A stretch of DNA of 64,000 nt from Oxytricha trifallax (Eukaryota > Ciliophora > Spirotrichea > Sporadotrichida > Oxytrichidae). Positions 22,260-34,964 of the stretch are shown here, piece by piece; position 1 is the stretch's first letter; each line of letters begins with the position of its first letter. The notes beneath the pieces are model-generated. The model was given only the letters and a program-made list of their open reading frames with translations, had not been told where the DNA came from and searched no databases. The translations under genes were made by a program, and so were the position numbers. The stretch is from the NCBI GenBank assembly GCA_000711775.1, contig ARYC01017371.1, forward strand, positions 62,001 to 126,000. Reading direction: 5' to 3'.

Positions 22260-23627
22260 TCATCTTCTCATTTGTTCCTTCATAAGGTCTTCAAGGTTTG
22301 AGTAGATAGTGCTTGAAGTAGCTACCTTTGGCTTGTTGTTTTGCTTTGGCAAGTTCTTGAATATTTTAATAATTTTCAATATGTATTTGAATAATTTCCC
22401 TAATATAATATTAATTTTATGCTAATATCTCATCCTAAGTAGGTTTGATGTAATCGAAGTTAATTCCGTCTTTGTTTACGGTCTTCTTTGTTACCTTCTT
22501 CTGCTTTGATTAAGCATCTTATTTACAAATATAAGATTATTAAAAAATGGAATGAGAAAATATGAATTAAATCTGTCTCTTGTTGTTGCATAATCTAATC
22601 CAAAGATAGAGAATTCTAAGCAGCTGGGGCTTTAGTTTGAGCTTTCTGCTTAACTTGGTCCTTAGGCAATTCAAATTCAAAGTCAACCTTGGCCTGTTAT
22701 TGCTGCTGTTATGGAGCTTGCTTTTACTTTGGCTTTTATTGTTGCTGAGGAGGTGCTTGAGTTTCAGTTTTAGGCTGTTGTTGCTTTTGCACAGGGGCTT
22801 TCTTGGTCTCCTCGACTTAAACTTATTACTTTTGTTGTTATTAAGGTTTTTCTTAGACTTTCTTTTCTTCTTGTACTTGCTTCACTTCTTGCATTGTGAT
22901 CTTTGCCTCAACTTAAGCTTAAATATTATCAGTTAAGGTATACTAGTTAATTTCATTAATTTAATTAGAATAAAACACATAGTAATAAAATGAGCAAAGC
23001 TGTGGGTGGATTAATCTTAACTTCCTCTTGAGCAGGAGCCTAGTGTTATTCAACTTCCTTCTTTGGCTTAGTTTTGCCTCCAAAATCAAAGCTGGCATAA
23101 TCTCCGTCTCCTGGTAGGATATCAATTGTCTACTTTTAAATTTGAGCTTGTTGTTCTTTAAGAGTCTACTTTGGTTGAGCTGCCTGCTTATCCTTGTTCT
23201 ATTTAACACCTTAGGGTTGAGCTTGCTTTTACTATTGGAGCTTGTTAGGGTTATAGCCTGGTTTGTGATAGTGTTACTAACCAGCATGCTTTTCTTTCTT
23301 GATCTTATCTTTAACAACCTCGAACTCATTATCTTCCTCTTCCTCTTGGTCAGGTTGAGTATTTAGTACTCTAGCTTAAGCTTCAAATTCTAAGGAACCG
23401 TGATTTGATTAGGGCTTAACTTGAGTTCTATCAACTTACTGTCTAGTCAATGGTTGAGATTAGTCAATGACTCCAGTTGCAGATGGTTAAGGGTACTACT
23501 GCTGTTACTAGTGTCTTTTGAAACCCTCATTTGAGTCTGCTTACTGGACAAAACCACCTTCTTATTAATGATTTGGATTGAATGGCTTCTTGTATCCTCC
23601 CTTCTGGAAGTTGGCATTTTTGTTGTA
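22260..23627 (-). CDS. Q/K-rich hypothetical protein (main MDS block, N terminus elsewhere)
   Basis: Minus strand, from TACAAC at 23627 down to TGA 22262-22260. The first block reads NKNANFQKGGYKKPFN, then …GDGDYASFDFGGKTKPKKE. The second is very Q-rich (VQEEKKVQEKPQQQQ, QQQQKPKQKQAPQQ) and contains AKVDFEFELPKDQ. The third has NKDGINFDYIKPTQDEI, and the last ends NLEDLMKEQMRR. AT-rich IESs separate them (about 22935-23020, 22510-22575, 22360-22425). There is no ATG in frame upstream to 23830, so the start must come from elsewhere, most likely 21290. The lysine- and glycine-rich style recalls RNA-binding SERBP1-like proteins, but I cannot claim homology. Confidence 0.6.
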
Positions 23628-23639
23628 TGAATTCTCAAA

Positions 23640-23828
23640 TATTATAAAGCTTTATTTCTCTCAATGTGATAAAGTAAAGTTTTTTAAGAAGAAACACTTA
23701 ATATAAACAAAGAGGTATAATTACTTAAAAACTTTCCAATTTTAGACTTCTGATTTAAAGTATTACAAATTACTTAATATTAAACTAAAATATCTTAATT
23801 TAATCGATATCTTGCAGTATACTTTTTA
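23640..23828. other. AT-rich spacer before the CDPK gene
   Basis: About 190 bp, AT-rich, no ATG on the minus strand. This supports the view that the minus-strand Q-rich gene does not start here. Confidence 0.45.
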
Positions 23829-26539
23829 ATGGAAACCCGTGGAAACATAACTGATTTGAATAGTAACCTACCAGTACAATACTTATCAGATGAGAGCAAT
23901 GAAGATGAAGGAAGTGAAAACGAGGACTATATAGAAACACCTAAGAATGTTGTATTAGCTGAAAAACCAGAGGAAAAGAAAGTTAGCTAACAAGATATTA
24001 GAAAAGCCATTCATGCAGTTAAGAATAAAGAAAATCTTATAATAATTAATACGAGTAGTTTGTTTGAATTTTTCTTGCCTTTTAAAGTTTTTATTGTTAA
24101 ATTTAAATATATCATAAGACTAATTAACAAGTTAAGGCCGCTAAAATGAGTCTCGCAGTGAATAATGTTAAAAAGAAATTTGATGGTATGTGTTAAAATG
24201 TCTTAATAATTTTATCTGTAGATGTATACTTGAGAGGAGATAAAATAGGATAGGGTAGCTTTGGAAAAGTTTACAAAGTAGTGACTATCAATACCCATTA
24301 ACAACGAGTCGTGAAAGTAATTCCAAAAGGAAGTTTTGCAGAATCAATACATCTCAATAATGAAATCAGTGCTTTAATAAAGCTGAATCATCCCAATTTA
24401 GTGAAGTTGATTGAAACTTTTGAAGATACACGCAAGATTTACTTAGTTTAAGAATATTTGAGTGGTGAGACACTGTTCTAAAGATTGGTTAAGAGAACGC
24501 AACTTGATGAGGCTTATAGTAGGACTATTTTCAGATAAATCATGGAATCCATCAATTACATTCATCAGCACAATATCTCTCATAGAGACATTAAGCCTGA
24601 AAACTTTGTTTTTGCTTCAACTGAATCGGACGTTATTAAGATGATAGACTTCGGTTTAGCATCCCATATAATTTGTAAATTAAGAGAGAAACTCATATAG
24701 AAATTAACTATATTTATATTCAAACTTTAAGTGTATCTCAAAAGAACTTTATTAATAGAATGAAATCAACTGTAGGAACAGCATGGTACATAGCCCCAGA
24801 AGTACTTTAACAAGCGTACACTGAGAAATGCGATATTTGGTCTGCAGGTAATTATCATTATTTTCAATCATTTTATATGCTAAACTTTAATTTAGGTGTT
24901 ATGTTGTATGTGCTCTTATCAGGCTTCCCACCTTTCTACAATGAAAACGATACATTAATTCCCCAAGAAATTATGCAATGTAATTACGATTTCCTAGATG
25001 ACGAGTGGGAGGGAATTTCAGATGAAGCAAAAGACCTTATTAAAAAAATGCTGACTCTCGAAAGCAGAAGACCAACAGCGAAAGAAGTATTAGATCATCC
25101 TTGGTTTACAATGAATAGTGACTTGCTCCAGAACTAAGATAGTCAAAATCATTTCTCTTCAAATGCACTTCTAAGACTCATTGAGTATTCTTCAGCAACT
25201 AAGAATTTATTTTTTAACAAAATATATATGGTTAAAAAATAAATATGGGAGTTAATAGTAAATTTTAATTTTTTTTTCAGTGCCTGAACTTTTTATTTTT
25301 TGAAGATAAGGCAAATTATATATTACTTCATAGCCTACAGATGTAACATAAATTCTGAGTTAGTAAAATATCAGGAAATCTTCACAAAAATTGATAAGGA
25401 CAAAAATGGATACATTTAAAATCATAAATTTAAAAGAAAGAGTTAATTTGAATTGTTTATAATTATAGAAAAGTTTTTTTAATATCAGGAAACTGGAAAT
25501 ATATTAGTTCTTCTGATGAGATATGTAATAAATTTATTCTTAAGTATAACTCTAAATCAATGCAGAGTAAACATAACTAAACAATTGATAAATTTATACA
25601 ACAGATATATTATTGCATCAGCTATTTTGATTTATAATGGAAAATAAACATTGCATTAAATGCATCGTAGTTTTTTCAATAAATTTTGAAAATAAAACAT
25701 AGAATATGGATGCTTTCAAGTATTTCATAGTAATTCTTATAAAATTAGTGATGAAACATTAAGAATCAGACTTTATTAATATTTAATGAAAATAAAATTC
25801 TTTTAAGTTTAATGCAAGTTTTTAAATTTTAGAAATTTTAAAACTGAAAATTAAAAGATATTTGTGATATATTAAATTTCATAGTGTTACTTACTTTTCC
25901 AGTATATGGATTTAAAATTTAAAAGCTCTGGTAAGACTATAATAAAATTGTATGTTCGATTCATTAAAACATATTTTTGTTTATTGTGTTGATTTTTATG
26001 ATTTTTCTTCCAATATAATAATAAAATTAACCCTTTAAATAGTACTTATATAATTCTCTAACAGCACAAATTCCTATTTTTATTTATAATTTTTTGGTAT
26101 TAAAATTGACAAAGCCCACATGATAAAGGTTTTAAGCAAGAAAATAGTAGATGAAGAGCGACTTGATATGATAGTCAACTCTATGGACATTGACAATAAT
26201 GGCAAGATCTATTGGAACGAATTCCTACACACATTAATCTCAAGGGAGATCGTGTTTAAACATGAAAACTTGAGAGAAGCCTATGAATGTTTTGACCAAA
26301 ATTAAAAAGGATACTTTGATGCTGAAGACTTCCAGAGAGCTGTAAGCAACATAGGTAAACTATAAATGTTACCCCATAAAGCATAGATAAATAAATGATA
26401 TTTAAATGTCATAATTACATATACTCAATAGTTTAATATATAAGTAGTTAAGGAAGAAATCCCTAAACTGCTATTTGACGCATTTCAAAAATAAAAAATC
26501 ACTTATGAAGATTTAGGTGCAGTAATATATTCATGCTGA
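23829..26539 (+). CDS. Calcium-dependent protein kinase (CDPK)
   Basis: ATG 23829 ([13 protein letters not shown]), TGA 26537-26539. An acidic N-terminal extension precedes the kinase: [17 protein letters not shown] (ATP lysine), [26 protein letters not shown] and [13 protein letters not shown]. The C terminus carries EF hands: [23 protein letters not shown] and a weaker [12 protein letters not shown]. This is the plant/protist CDPK layout, a calcium sensor and kinase in one chain. GT-AG introns are at 24186-24221 and 24848-24895. AT-rich interruptions lie at about 24045-24130, 24660-24735, 25205-25290 and 26350-26440, and a long one of about 680 bp (25425-26105) sits between the first and second EF hands. 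Some joins are approximate. Confidence 0.87.
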
Positions 26540-26810
26540 TAAGCATACTTTGCACATTCTTTATCTAAAACTTAACTTAGAACCTTATTTATTTAACTTT
26601 AAAAATATTCTCATTATTGATAATATAGTGGTAACATATTTCCAAAATATAAGGCGAAATTCCTGGAATGATTAAATTTAAATTAATATACAAGCTAATG
26701 GAAGTAGAATAATAAAAGTATTAACATATTATAAATAAAGTATTTTGAACTAATACTAAGAAGAAGACCTCTATAAACCCATTTCTAAAAATCAAGTAAA
26801 CCCCATAATA
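26540..26810. other. AT-rich spacer, possibly partly coding
   Basis: AT-rich. The frame of the next gene is open back to about 26700 (EEDLYKPISKNQVNP just before the ATG), so a further upstream start or an N-terminal MDS cannot be excluded. Confidence 0.35.
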
Positions 26811-28562
26811 ATGAATAATTAACTAAATTTAAATAAGAATTACACTTTGCCCTTGACTTAATATGAGTTAATGGAGGATGATGATGATAATTTCTAACAA
26901 TTTCCTGCATAGTAATACATACCTGACACTAATTGAGCAAATAAATAACACAAATAAATTTAGAGCAATAATTAGGGTTTTTGTGATTAAGAATTAGTGG
27001 AGGATGAGGATTTATTGAATGAGGAGAATGACGAGGAGCAGGAGCAATAAATCAAAAATTACATTAAATAGGAGAGATTGGAATTCCTAGAGAACTTTGA
27101 AACAAATAACGCAAACTAGAATCCATTAAATTCTTAACAGCAATAACAAATTTATTGAGACTATATTTCATGAATAGTATCTTAATTTTTGCTTTAGATT
27201 TTTCGTTTAAGTTATGCTTTGTAAATAAGTTTTCAACACCCTATAAATGTTAAACCAAATTAATTATCGAATTCACGAGGATGAAGATAATAAACATGAT
27301 TAACTCTAAGACTCTAAAAGATTTAAGAGAAGTCCACAAAAATAAGATCCTTCTCTACTCTATCTGAATCATTAATAGCATATTGAAGAGCAACAATAAA
27401 TTTGTTTTCAAATCTCAAAAGTGTTTTTAATTTCACAGTATAAAGTTATAATTTAAGATGCAACAGCTATTATCTGATGATGGCAGATAAATGTTCGACA
27501 ACGTGTAAGAGTACCAAGACAGAGATGAATTTGAGCAGTATGATTCTTTCCTAAGAAGTAACCAATAATCAACAGCTGCTCTACAAAATAGTCATAATCA
27601 TTATAATTCGTCAACTTAACAACCCTTCTAGTAACTTGATTCAGAGAGAAGTAATTTCACTTAAGAATCGTGCTCACCACCTGATTCCACAAGAGATCCT
27701 GTCTAGAATAATGTAAAGAGCAGTCAGTAAATGTTTAATTAAAGAGAACCATTAAATATCAGGGATTTAACTCATAAACTTGAGGAGATGGAGCAATAAT
27801 AAAAGATCAGGAATAAAAATACTAGTAGCAATAATTCTATAACAAGAATTATATCTATAAGTGTTTTGTACAATAGAAATAATTGGCTTATTTTTTAATA
27901 AAAAGTCCTATTAATAATTTTTCTTAAATTCTATGAGTTAAAGTGAATCAGATAACTTTACATTAATGAATAATAATAGTCCTGGGAAAGAATCCCTGCT
28001 CTAAAGTAGTTTTCATGCTTAATAAACCTCCAGCTTTCCTAACAACCTTCAAAACTCTTCACATTTTAAGTTGAGAGAAGTCTCCACAAATTCCCAAGAG
28101 AATTAACTCATTCAAAATTCTAGTCCCCTTTCTAAATAAAAGCAAATGTTCTTGAGTTAAGGAGTAGATCAAAGTAAAGTTTAATAGCACTAGGAAGTGA
28201 ATAATTACTTAGAGGGTTAGCTAGGTCTTAGCATCACTCCTTCTGATCATTAGAGATAACTCAATTCTTTAAATAACAATTTAAATGAAAATCAGATAAG
28301 TTAAAACTCCAATTCAAATCGGTATACAAATTAGAATCCTAGCGAATCAGACAGCAATAGATTTAATGGGTCGTTTTATAAATTTGAAGGTCAAAAGATC
28401 AAAGAGTTTGAGAAAAGCACGATGATAAGGTTTGAGGAGTTTAATGGAGGAGACTCTTCATAGTAAGAAAGTGACCCCTATAGGAAATAAAGTGAAAGAA
28501 TTTCGGATAGAATTTATGAGAGATTAGATTTGCAAAATAATTCATACAATTATTATAAATGA
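26811..28562 (+). CDS. Large Q/N/S-rich hypothetical protein with several IESs
   Basis: ATG 26811 (MNNQLNLNKNYTLPL), TGA 28560-28562. Low-complexity, rich in Q, N, S, D and E, with no domain recognised; EEQEQQIKNYIKQERLEFLE may form a helix or coiled coil. An in-frame TGA at 26932 disappears if a 34-bp IES with pointer TAATT is removed. A 94-bp segment (27841-27934) bounded by AATTCTAT is another IES, and its removal joins …SSNNSMSQSESD… in frame. A further frame change with AT-rich sequence lies at about 27130-27240. The last block (27927-28562) is open and ends YERLDLQNNSYNYYK. Confidence 0.6.
26934..26972 (+). other. 34-bp IES with TAATT pointer
   Basis: The repeat TAATT flanks 34 bp that contain part of an in-frame TGA. 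Removing 34 bp plus one TAATT (39 bp, 13 codons) gives …PDTNQGFCDQELVEDED… Limits are good to a few bases. Confidence 0.55.
27841..27934 (+). other. IES with 8-bp pointer AATTCTAT
   Basis: AATTCTAT at 27833-27840 and again at 27927-27934. The 94 bp removed are AT-rich and end the open frame in TGA; the joined frame is uninterrupted. Confidence 0.7.
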
Positions 28563-28610
28563 AAAAGCGCACTAATCAAAATAATTGAAATTTAAATAAT
28601 AATAGGTAAT

Positions 28611-30725
28611 ATGTCTCAGGTTAGTATCCTCGGAAACCGCGAGCAAGGACAAGATGTTAGAAGCGCTAACAGTATGTATAATTTATCAATGAATTTAACA
28701 CAGTTTTATAGTTATGGCTGTCCAATCACTCTCAAACATCGTCAATTATACTTTTTACTTTTTTGTCAAGAGCTCTCTTGGTCCTCAAGGTCTCGATAAA
28801 ATGCTTGTCGACGATATTGGTGATGTTACCATTACTAACGATGGAGCTACAATCTTAAAGCAACTCGAAGTACAACACCCAGCTGCTAAGGTGCTCGTTG
28901 AACTCTCTTAAATCCAAGATAGAGAAGTCGGTGATGGTACCACCTCAGTCGTCATTCTTGCTGCTGAACTTTTGAAAAGAGCAAATGATCTTGTTAAGAA
29001 CAAGATTCACCCTACCTCAATCATGTCAGGATATAGACTTGCCTTGAGAGAGTCCGTCAAGTTCATTCAATAATAAATGAGTCTCTCAGTTGAGGAAATA
29101 GGTGAAGATTCACTTATTAACGCTGCTAAGACATCTATGTCATCCAAACTTTTGGGAGCTGAGAGCGATTTTTACGCTGATATCGTTGTTAGAGCCATGC
29201 AAAGAGTTAAGCAAGTCAGTTCAACTGGAGAAGTTAAATGCCCAATTAAGGCCGTCCATATTCTGAAGACTCACGGTAAATCATCCAAAGAGTCAGTTTT
29301 GGTTGATGGATATGCTATTGAAGCTAGCAGATCAGCTCAAGGTATGCCAACTCTTATTGAAAATGCCAAGATTAAAAACCTCAAAGGTATATTATTTTTA
29401 TCTTCAATCAAGTTTAAAAAGACTAGTTAAGTTTTAAAATCAATAGCAATAAAGTCTAAGAATAAATTTAATTATTAATTTAAATCAAAAGTTATAATAA
29501 AAAATAAAAGTCATTCCTAAATAACTTAAGGATAAGCATGATCTTTAAATTAATGCAATAGCCATTTATTAAATATTTAGAGGATAATTGCTTGCATCGA
29601 TTTCAACCTTAATAAATTCAGACTTTAAATGGGAGTTCAAGTTCTTGTCCAAGACCCAGAAAATCTAGAAAAAATTAGACAAAGAGAAATGGATGTTACC
29701 AGAGAAAGAATTACAAAAATTATTGAGTCAGGTGCTAACGTCATTCTCTGCTCAAAGGGTATTGATGATTTCGCCTTGAAATATTTCGTTGAACACGGAT
29801 GTATTGCTATTAGAAGAGTCAAGAAGGCTGATTTAAGAAGAATCGCTGGTTGCACAGGTTCCAAAATTGTTGTCTCCCTTGCCGGTTTCGAAGAAGATTG
29901 CGAAGAGAGATACGATGCATCTTACCTCGGTAGCTGCTCCAAGGTCTACGAGAAGAGAGTTGGAGATTGGGACTATATGTTCTTCGAAGGCATGGCCCAC
30001 ACCAGAGCCCAAACCATCATTCTAAGAGGAGCTAACGATTTCTTCTTGGACGAAGTTGAAAGATCAGTTCACGATTCACTCTGCGTTGTCAAGAGAGTTC
30101 TCGAATCAAACACCCTCGTTGCCGGAGGTGGTGCAGTCGAAGTTGCACTCTCCATCTACTTGGACGACTACGCTAGAACCCTAGGATCAAGAGAGCAACT
30201 CGCCATTGCTGAATTCTCAGAAGCTCTATTGGTCATTCCAAAGATTCTTGCTTTGAACGCAGCTAAGGATGCTACTGATTTGATTGCTAAAATGAGAGTG
30301 TTCCATCACGCTTCATAAAAGACTGATGATGAAACAAAGAAGGAGCTCAGACACTCTGGTTTGTATAATTTTAAAATATTTTATTATTTGAATGCTTTTA
30401 AATTATTATAAATTGTTTAAAATGTGCCTAATTAATCATACAGTTTTTTGTTATTAATAAGATTAATAATTTTATAAAATTTAATTGATAACTTTCTATT
30501 AATAAATATAACATTTCATTTCCCTTTATTAAATTATTATTCAATGGTCTCGATCTAATAAATGGTAAGATTAGAAACAACCTCAAGGCTGGTGTTCTCG
30601 AACCCGCTATGTCAAAGGTCAAGAGTCTGAAGTTTGCTACTGAGGCTGCCATCACCATCCTCAGAATCGATGATATGATTAGACTTGCACCCAAGGAAGA
30701 AGAGGCACCAAGAAGACCTATGTGA
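28611..30725 (+). CDS. CCT1: T-complex protein 1 subunit alpha (CCT1)
   Basis: ATG 28611 ([17 protein letters not shown]), TGA 30723-30725. The group II chaperonin signature is complete: [33 protein letters not shown] (ATP site), the alpha-specific [32 protein letters not shown] and [19 protein letters not shown]. It forms part of the eight-subunit cytosolic CCT ring that folds actin and tubulin. A GT-AG intron lies at 28672-28711. A tiny IES sits at 28745-28768 (pointer GTCA), a long one at about 29386-29595 and one at 30361-30548 (pointer TGGT). With these removed the protein is full length, about 545 residues. Confidence 0.95.
28745..28768 (+). other. 20-bp IES with GTCA pointer in CCT1
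   Basis: GTCA at 28741-28744 and 28765-28768 flank 20 AT-rich bases. Removal joins …[12 protein letters not shown]…, the conserved CCT sequence, in frame. Confidence 0.75.
30361..30548 (+). other. IES with TGGT pointer in CCT1
   Basis: TGGT at 30357-30360 and 30545-30548. The segment is very AT-rich. Removal gives …[15 protein letters not shown]…, which fits the family (GLDLSNGKPRDN). Confidence 0.75.
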
Positions 30726-30966
30726 GTTAAATAATATTGCTCATACTATATTAAATTTAATATGACCATTTTTAATATAATTTGATGGTAAATTTTAATT
30801 GTAATTTAGCAATATATGGGAATAAAATAAATTATGTGCTTAATTAATAAATTATCTATTATTTCTATGTACCAGTCCTTTCATAGTAACTATGAGCAGG
30901 CATATTAATTAGTATGGGGCTATTATAAATTTCATTATTTAATAATATACCTTTAAACTATTACCG

Positions 30967-33900
30967 ATGGAAAGTCCACAAGTATAATGTGACTTTATAT
31001 GAATTTATTGATTAATTTAATTATAAACTTCGATGCTATCACTACTGATGAGTTAGCTAACATTCTTTCTCAACTATTCTTGCCAAACACAGAGCAGGTA
31101 AAGCAAGCCACTGCTCTTTTGAAGGAATATTTCAAGAAAATTTAAGCATTAGAAAATCTGCTTATCCTGATGTCTACAAACCCAAATCACATAAATATTA
31201 AACGATTGTTTCATTAAATTTAAACTAATAATTGCCAATCAGAACATTAGACAAGTCTCTTGCATTTATCTAAGGAAAATTATTGGTAATCTATGGATGA
31301 ACTTGCAAAAAGAGAATTAAGAGAAGACTAAATAACTTTTATTGCAGAGATTCGTAGAGGAACCAGTTCCCCTCATCAAGAAAAACATCGCAGATGTCAT
31401 TGGATCTCTTGGAAAAATCTTGATTCCCAATAAAGAATGGAATGAACTGTTTTAATTCTTCTTCCAATACAGCAACTCAGAAAACCTCGTTGATAAAGAA
31501 TTAGCCATGATCCTGCTTTCAGTTATCATTGAGTACTTCTCAGTTGATGAAATTAAGGCATACTATGATGCTCTTAACAAGATTATTGAAGGTCATTTGC
31601 AATCAGGAGTGGTTTCATTGCAGACTCTAGCTATTGAAACTGTAAATAAAATTGCTTAGACTCCTAAAGCAATCAAAATTCTGAGAAAGTACAAGAATTT
31701 GATACCACTTGTTATGGGAGCTCTTCAGTTAGATTAAGAAGACATGATTCAAAGAGTTTTTGAGACCTTGAATGAATTCGTAGAAATAAAGAAGGTTCTA
31801 GCACCTCATTTACCTTTACTGATTGATGCAGCATTGAAAATATCAGCAAACACTACATTCTCATTAAACTTAAGAGAAATTACAATGCTTTTCCTAGAGC
31901 AAATTGCTGACAATTATAGCAGATATTTGATTAAGAAGAATGGCTTACATGTTATTGATAAGATTATTGAGACAGGATTTACTATTGCTAGTGAAAGTGA
32001 GCAAGATTATGAAGGAGAAGTAGACACACCACACACTTTGGCATTATATTTGATATTCAATTTTGCAAGTGAAGTTCCAAATAGTGTTGTGTATCCAATT
32101 ATCATGAAGTATGTAGAAAAGTTTGGAACATCATAAAAAGAGTTGGAGAGAAAAGCAGCTATCAAGGTTCTAGGTTATATTTGCGATTCAACTTGCCTCG
32201 ATATGATCAAAGAAGATATAGACAAGATCACCTAGTTTATCGTATCTAAACTCCAAGATCAAAGTTTCGTTGTGAGAGAAGCAACTGCTGAAACTGTAGG
32301 AAAATTCTCAGAATATGTTGTCCCCGATTTCTTAGACATGCATCAGGAGGTTGTTCCATCTCTATTGAAAGTTTTGTAAGAGTTAACCATTCAAAATGAT
32401 TTGACAATCTAAAAGAGTTTGTTCGCATTACATGAATTCACAAACAATCTTCAAGACGAAGTAAAGACATATTTACCAATTTTGATACCATTGTTGTTGA
32501 GTTACATTTAGAACCATTAATACTCAAGAGACGTTAGATATTGGGCTCTCACAGCTATGGGCTCTGTTGTAAGCTCTGCTTAAAATAAGATTCTTCCATA
32601 TCTTGATTAAGTTTTGAAAGCACTCTATGATACTATTATCAATGAACAATCAGGATCCTCAGAGTAATTGGTACGTGGACAGTCATTGATGTGCGCTGGT
32701 TAACTTGCTGGGGCAGTTGGAAAAGAAAAATTCCCATAAGCATGCATTGAGACTTTCACTAAATATGCTCTACAATTTTTGACTGAGTAAAATAAATATG
32801 AGTTAAGAGAAACTGCTATATCATATTTTGCTGAGCTAGCAAGGCTATTGAAGGGAGATATGGCACCAATTATTGATTAAGTTTTAACTGAAATCTTAAA
32901 CTCATGTAAATCAAATGCTGGAGTTAAAGAAGAACTTCAATAAACTACAATACTTTCAATGATAAATTAGCTTATTTATTCAACGTTTAAAAACCTAAGG
33001 AAGCTTTCTCACTTGATTCAGACAGCGAGGATGAAGCCGATCTTGTTGGTATGGATGTAGATGTAAACTTCATTGACGAAAAATCTGCAGCAGTTCACGC
33101 TTTAGGTAACTTGGCTTTACATTGCTCTGCACTCCTATTACCAAGAATGTAAGAAATTTTAGACGTCCTAATGGAAATATCCTTCTATTTCCACGAAAAC
33201 ATCAGATATCATGTTTGCTAAACCTATCTATAAGTCGCAATTGGACTTCTTAGACACTTACTGAACATCGATGGTAAATTTTAATGGAAAAAGGGTCTTC
33301 CAGTTTAAATCCCACTTCCAGATAAAGTTCAAGAATTTATTGACACTATTATATTCCCTCATTATTACAAGATCTTCGAGGATGAAGCTAACAAAGAAGT
33401 TATTGAGAAGACATTAGAATGCATTAGAGAAATGTGTGAGGAGCTTGGACCTGGTTGTGTTGTAAATCAAATCGACAATCTTCACAACATGCTACTTTTA
33501 TTGCTTGATAAGTAAGCTTTCTGTTAAGGAAAACCCAAGGATTTCAAGGGCGAAGAAGAAGAGGAAGATGGAGATGAGTTCTAAGATGATGAGGAGCAAG
33601 ATGACGAAGAAGATGAAGACGAAGATGATGATATTGATCACGATGAAATTATTCTAGGAAATACAACTGATGTCATTATAGCTCTTTCTAAGGCATTCGG
33701 AGACCAATACATGAACTATTTAGCTAAAATTGGACCAAGCTTGGTTAAATATTTAGATGACACCCACCCAACTAGTGATAGAGTTATGGTTGTAGGATGT
33801 CTTGCTGAAACTTTCAATAACTGCCCAGCTGCAATCCCAATTTACTTCAATGATTTCCTTCAAATTATCTTGAAAAACTCAACCACAGATCACAGCGGTC

Positions 33901-34441
33901 TCAACAGAAACTGCGCTTATGCTATCGGTATTTTGGCCTAATTCTCTGGTGTACTTTTGGGACAAAATCTCCCACCAGTATTGGAAGCTCTCACAAGATT
34001 ACACGCAAACAGTGAGGAGTAAGATGCCAAGGATAATGTTGTTGCTGCTACTTGCAGAGTTGCTCAAAACTATTCTCAACAAGTTCCATTTGACGAGATG
34101 CTTAACTTTATTCTATCAAAGATTCCATTCACTGGTGACCTCAATGAAAATGAAACTGCTCTCAAATTCGCTTTCAATCTTTTTTCACTAAGTAAGCTAA
34201 ATATTATCATCCTAATTTAAATATAGCCCCTGAGAAAGTACAGCCATACATGCAATAAATTACTATTACTTGCTTGAAAGTCTTAGTTGATGAGAAATGC
34301 GATGAGATTCCAGATTCATTCAAGGGTGATGTTGGAAAATTCATCAAGAATGTAATAATGACTCAAAACTTAGCTTTGCTATAATAATTGGAGAGTCAAA
34401 TGAGCGCAGAGGAGAAAGAAAATTTAGCAAAATATTTATGA
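30967..34441 (+). CDS. Importin-4/Kap123-type karyopherin beta
   Basis: Preferred start is ATG 30967 (MESPQVQC); a 35-bp IES with pointer ACTT (30996-31030) then leads into FDAITTDELANILSQLF in frame. An alternative start is ATG 30999. TGA is at 34439-34441. The protein is an all-helical HEAT-repeat chain of about 1080 residues: RFVEEPVPLIKKNIADVIG, LALYLIFNFASEVPNS, VRGQSLMCAGQLAGAVGK, an acidic loop (EEEEEDGDEFQDDEEQ), HPTSDRVMVVGCLAE and RNCAYAIGILAQ. It should carry cargo such as ribosomal proteins or histones into the nucleus. An IES lies at 31193-31247 (pointer ACAT) and a GT-AG intron at 34192-34226. A frame change near 32940-32990 is unresolved. Confidence 0.9.
30996..31030 (+). other. 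IES with ACTT pointer near the importin-4 start
   Basis: ACTT at 30992-30995 and 31027-31030. Removing 35 bp joins MESPQVQC to DFDAITTDELAN in frame and deletes an in-frame TGA. Confidence 0.5.
31193..31247 (+). other. IES with ACAT pointer in importin-4
   Basis: ACAT at 31189-31192 and 31244-31247. Removing 55 bp gives …STNPNHIRQVSCIYLRK…, matching the importin motif NPxIRQxAxxxLRK. Confidence 0.72.
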
Positions 34442-34452
34442 AAAGAATGTTG

Positions 34453-34955
34453 GGGGGGGGAAGTTTCCTGCCCCAAAATTTTATATGCACCCAAGGGGGG
34501 AAGTTTCCTGCCCCAAAAAAGGTAGTTTCCTGAACCCCCAAAAAAGGTAGTTTCCTGCCCCTTCGTAAGTTTCTTGCCCCATACATAAAAACATGGAATT
34601 TTTATAATTTTAAAAGAATCTCTATCATCAATTATGATATAGTTATATATGAATTTAGCTTCAAATATCATTTCTACCTTGATAATGAATACACATTTCA
34701 ATGAAAATCACATCAATTATTAATAAAAAACAAATTATTTCGCCTTGTTTATAATATATAATTTGATAAAGAATAATTATGTACCTTGAAAATTATAAAT
34801 TAATAAAAGTTGTTTAGTACATGAATATAATAATTGAAATTGAAATTTATTTATTTCTAATAAAATTATTGCAAAAAACATAAAATTTTATGTTGGGGGC
34901 AGGAAACTACCTTTTGGGGCAGGAAACTGTGTGGGGGCAGGAAACTTCCCCCCCC
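34453..34955. mobile_element. 503-bp non-autonomous inverted-repeat element with 9-bp target duplication
   Basis: The element starts with eight G and AAGTTTCCTGCCCC and ends with its exact inverted complement and eight C. The 9-bp AGAATGTTG flanks it on both sides (34444-34452 and 34956-34964), a direct target duplication. Each end carries several tandem copies of an AGTTTCCTGCCCC unit: five on the left (to about 34580) and three on the right (from about 34892). The middle, about 300 bp, is AT-rich and has no coding potential. A 9-bp duplication suggests a Mutator-like or related transposase acting in trans. It sits 11 bp after the importin-4 stop codon, in the presumed 3' trailer. Confidence 0.85.
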
Positions 34956-34964
34956 AGAATGTTG

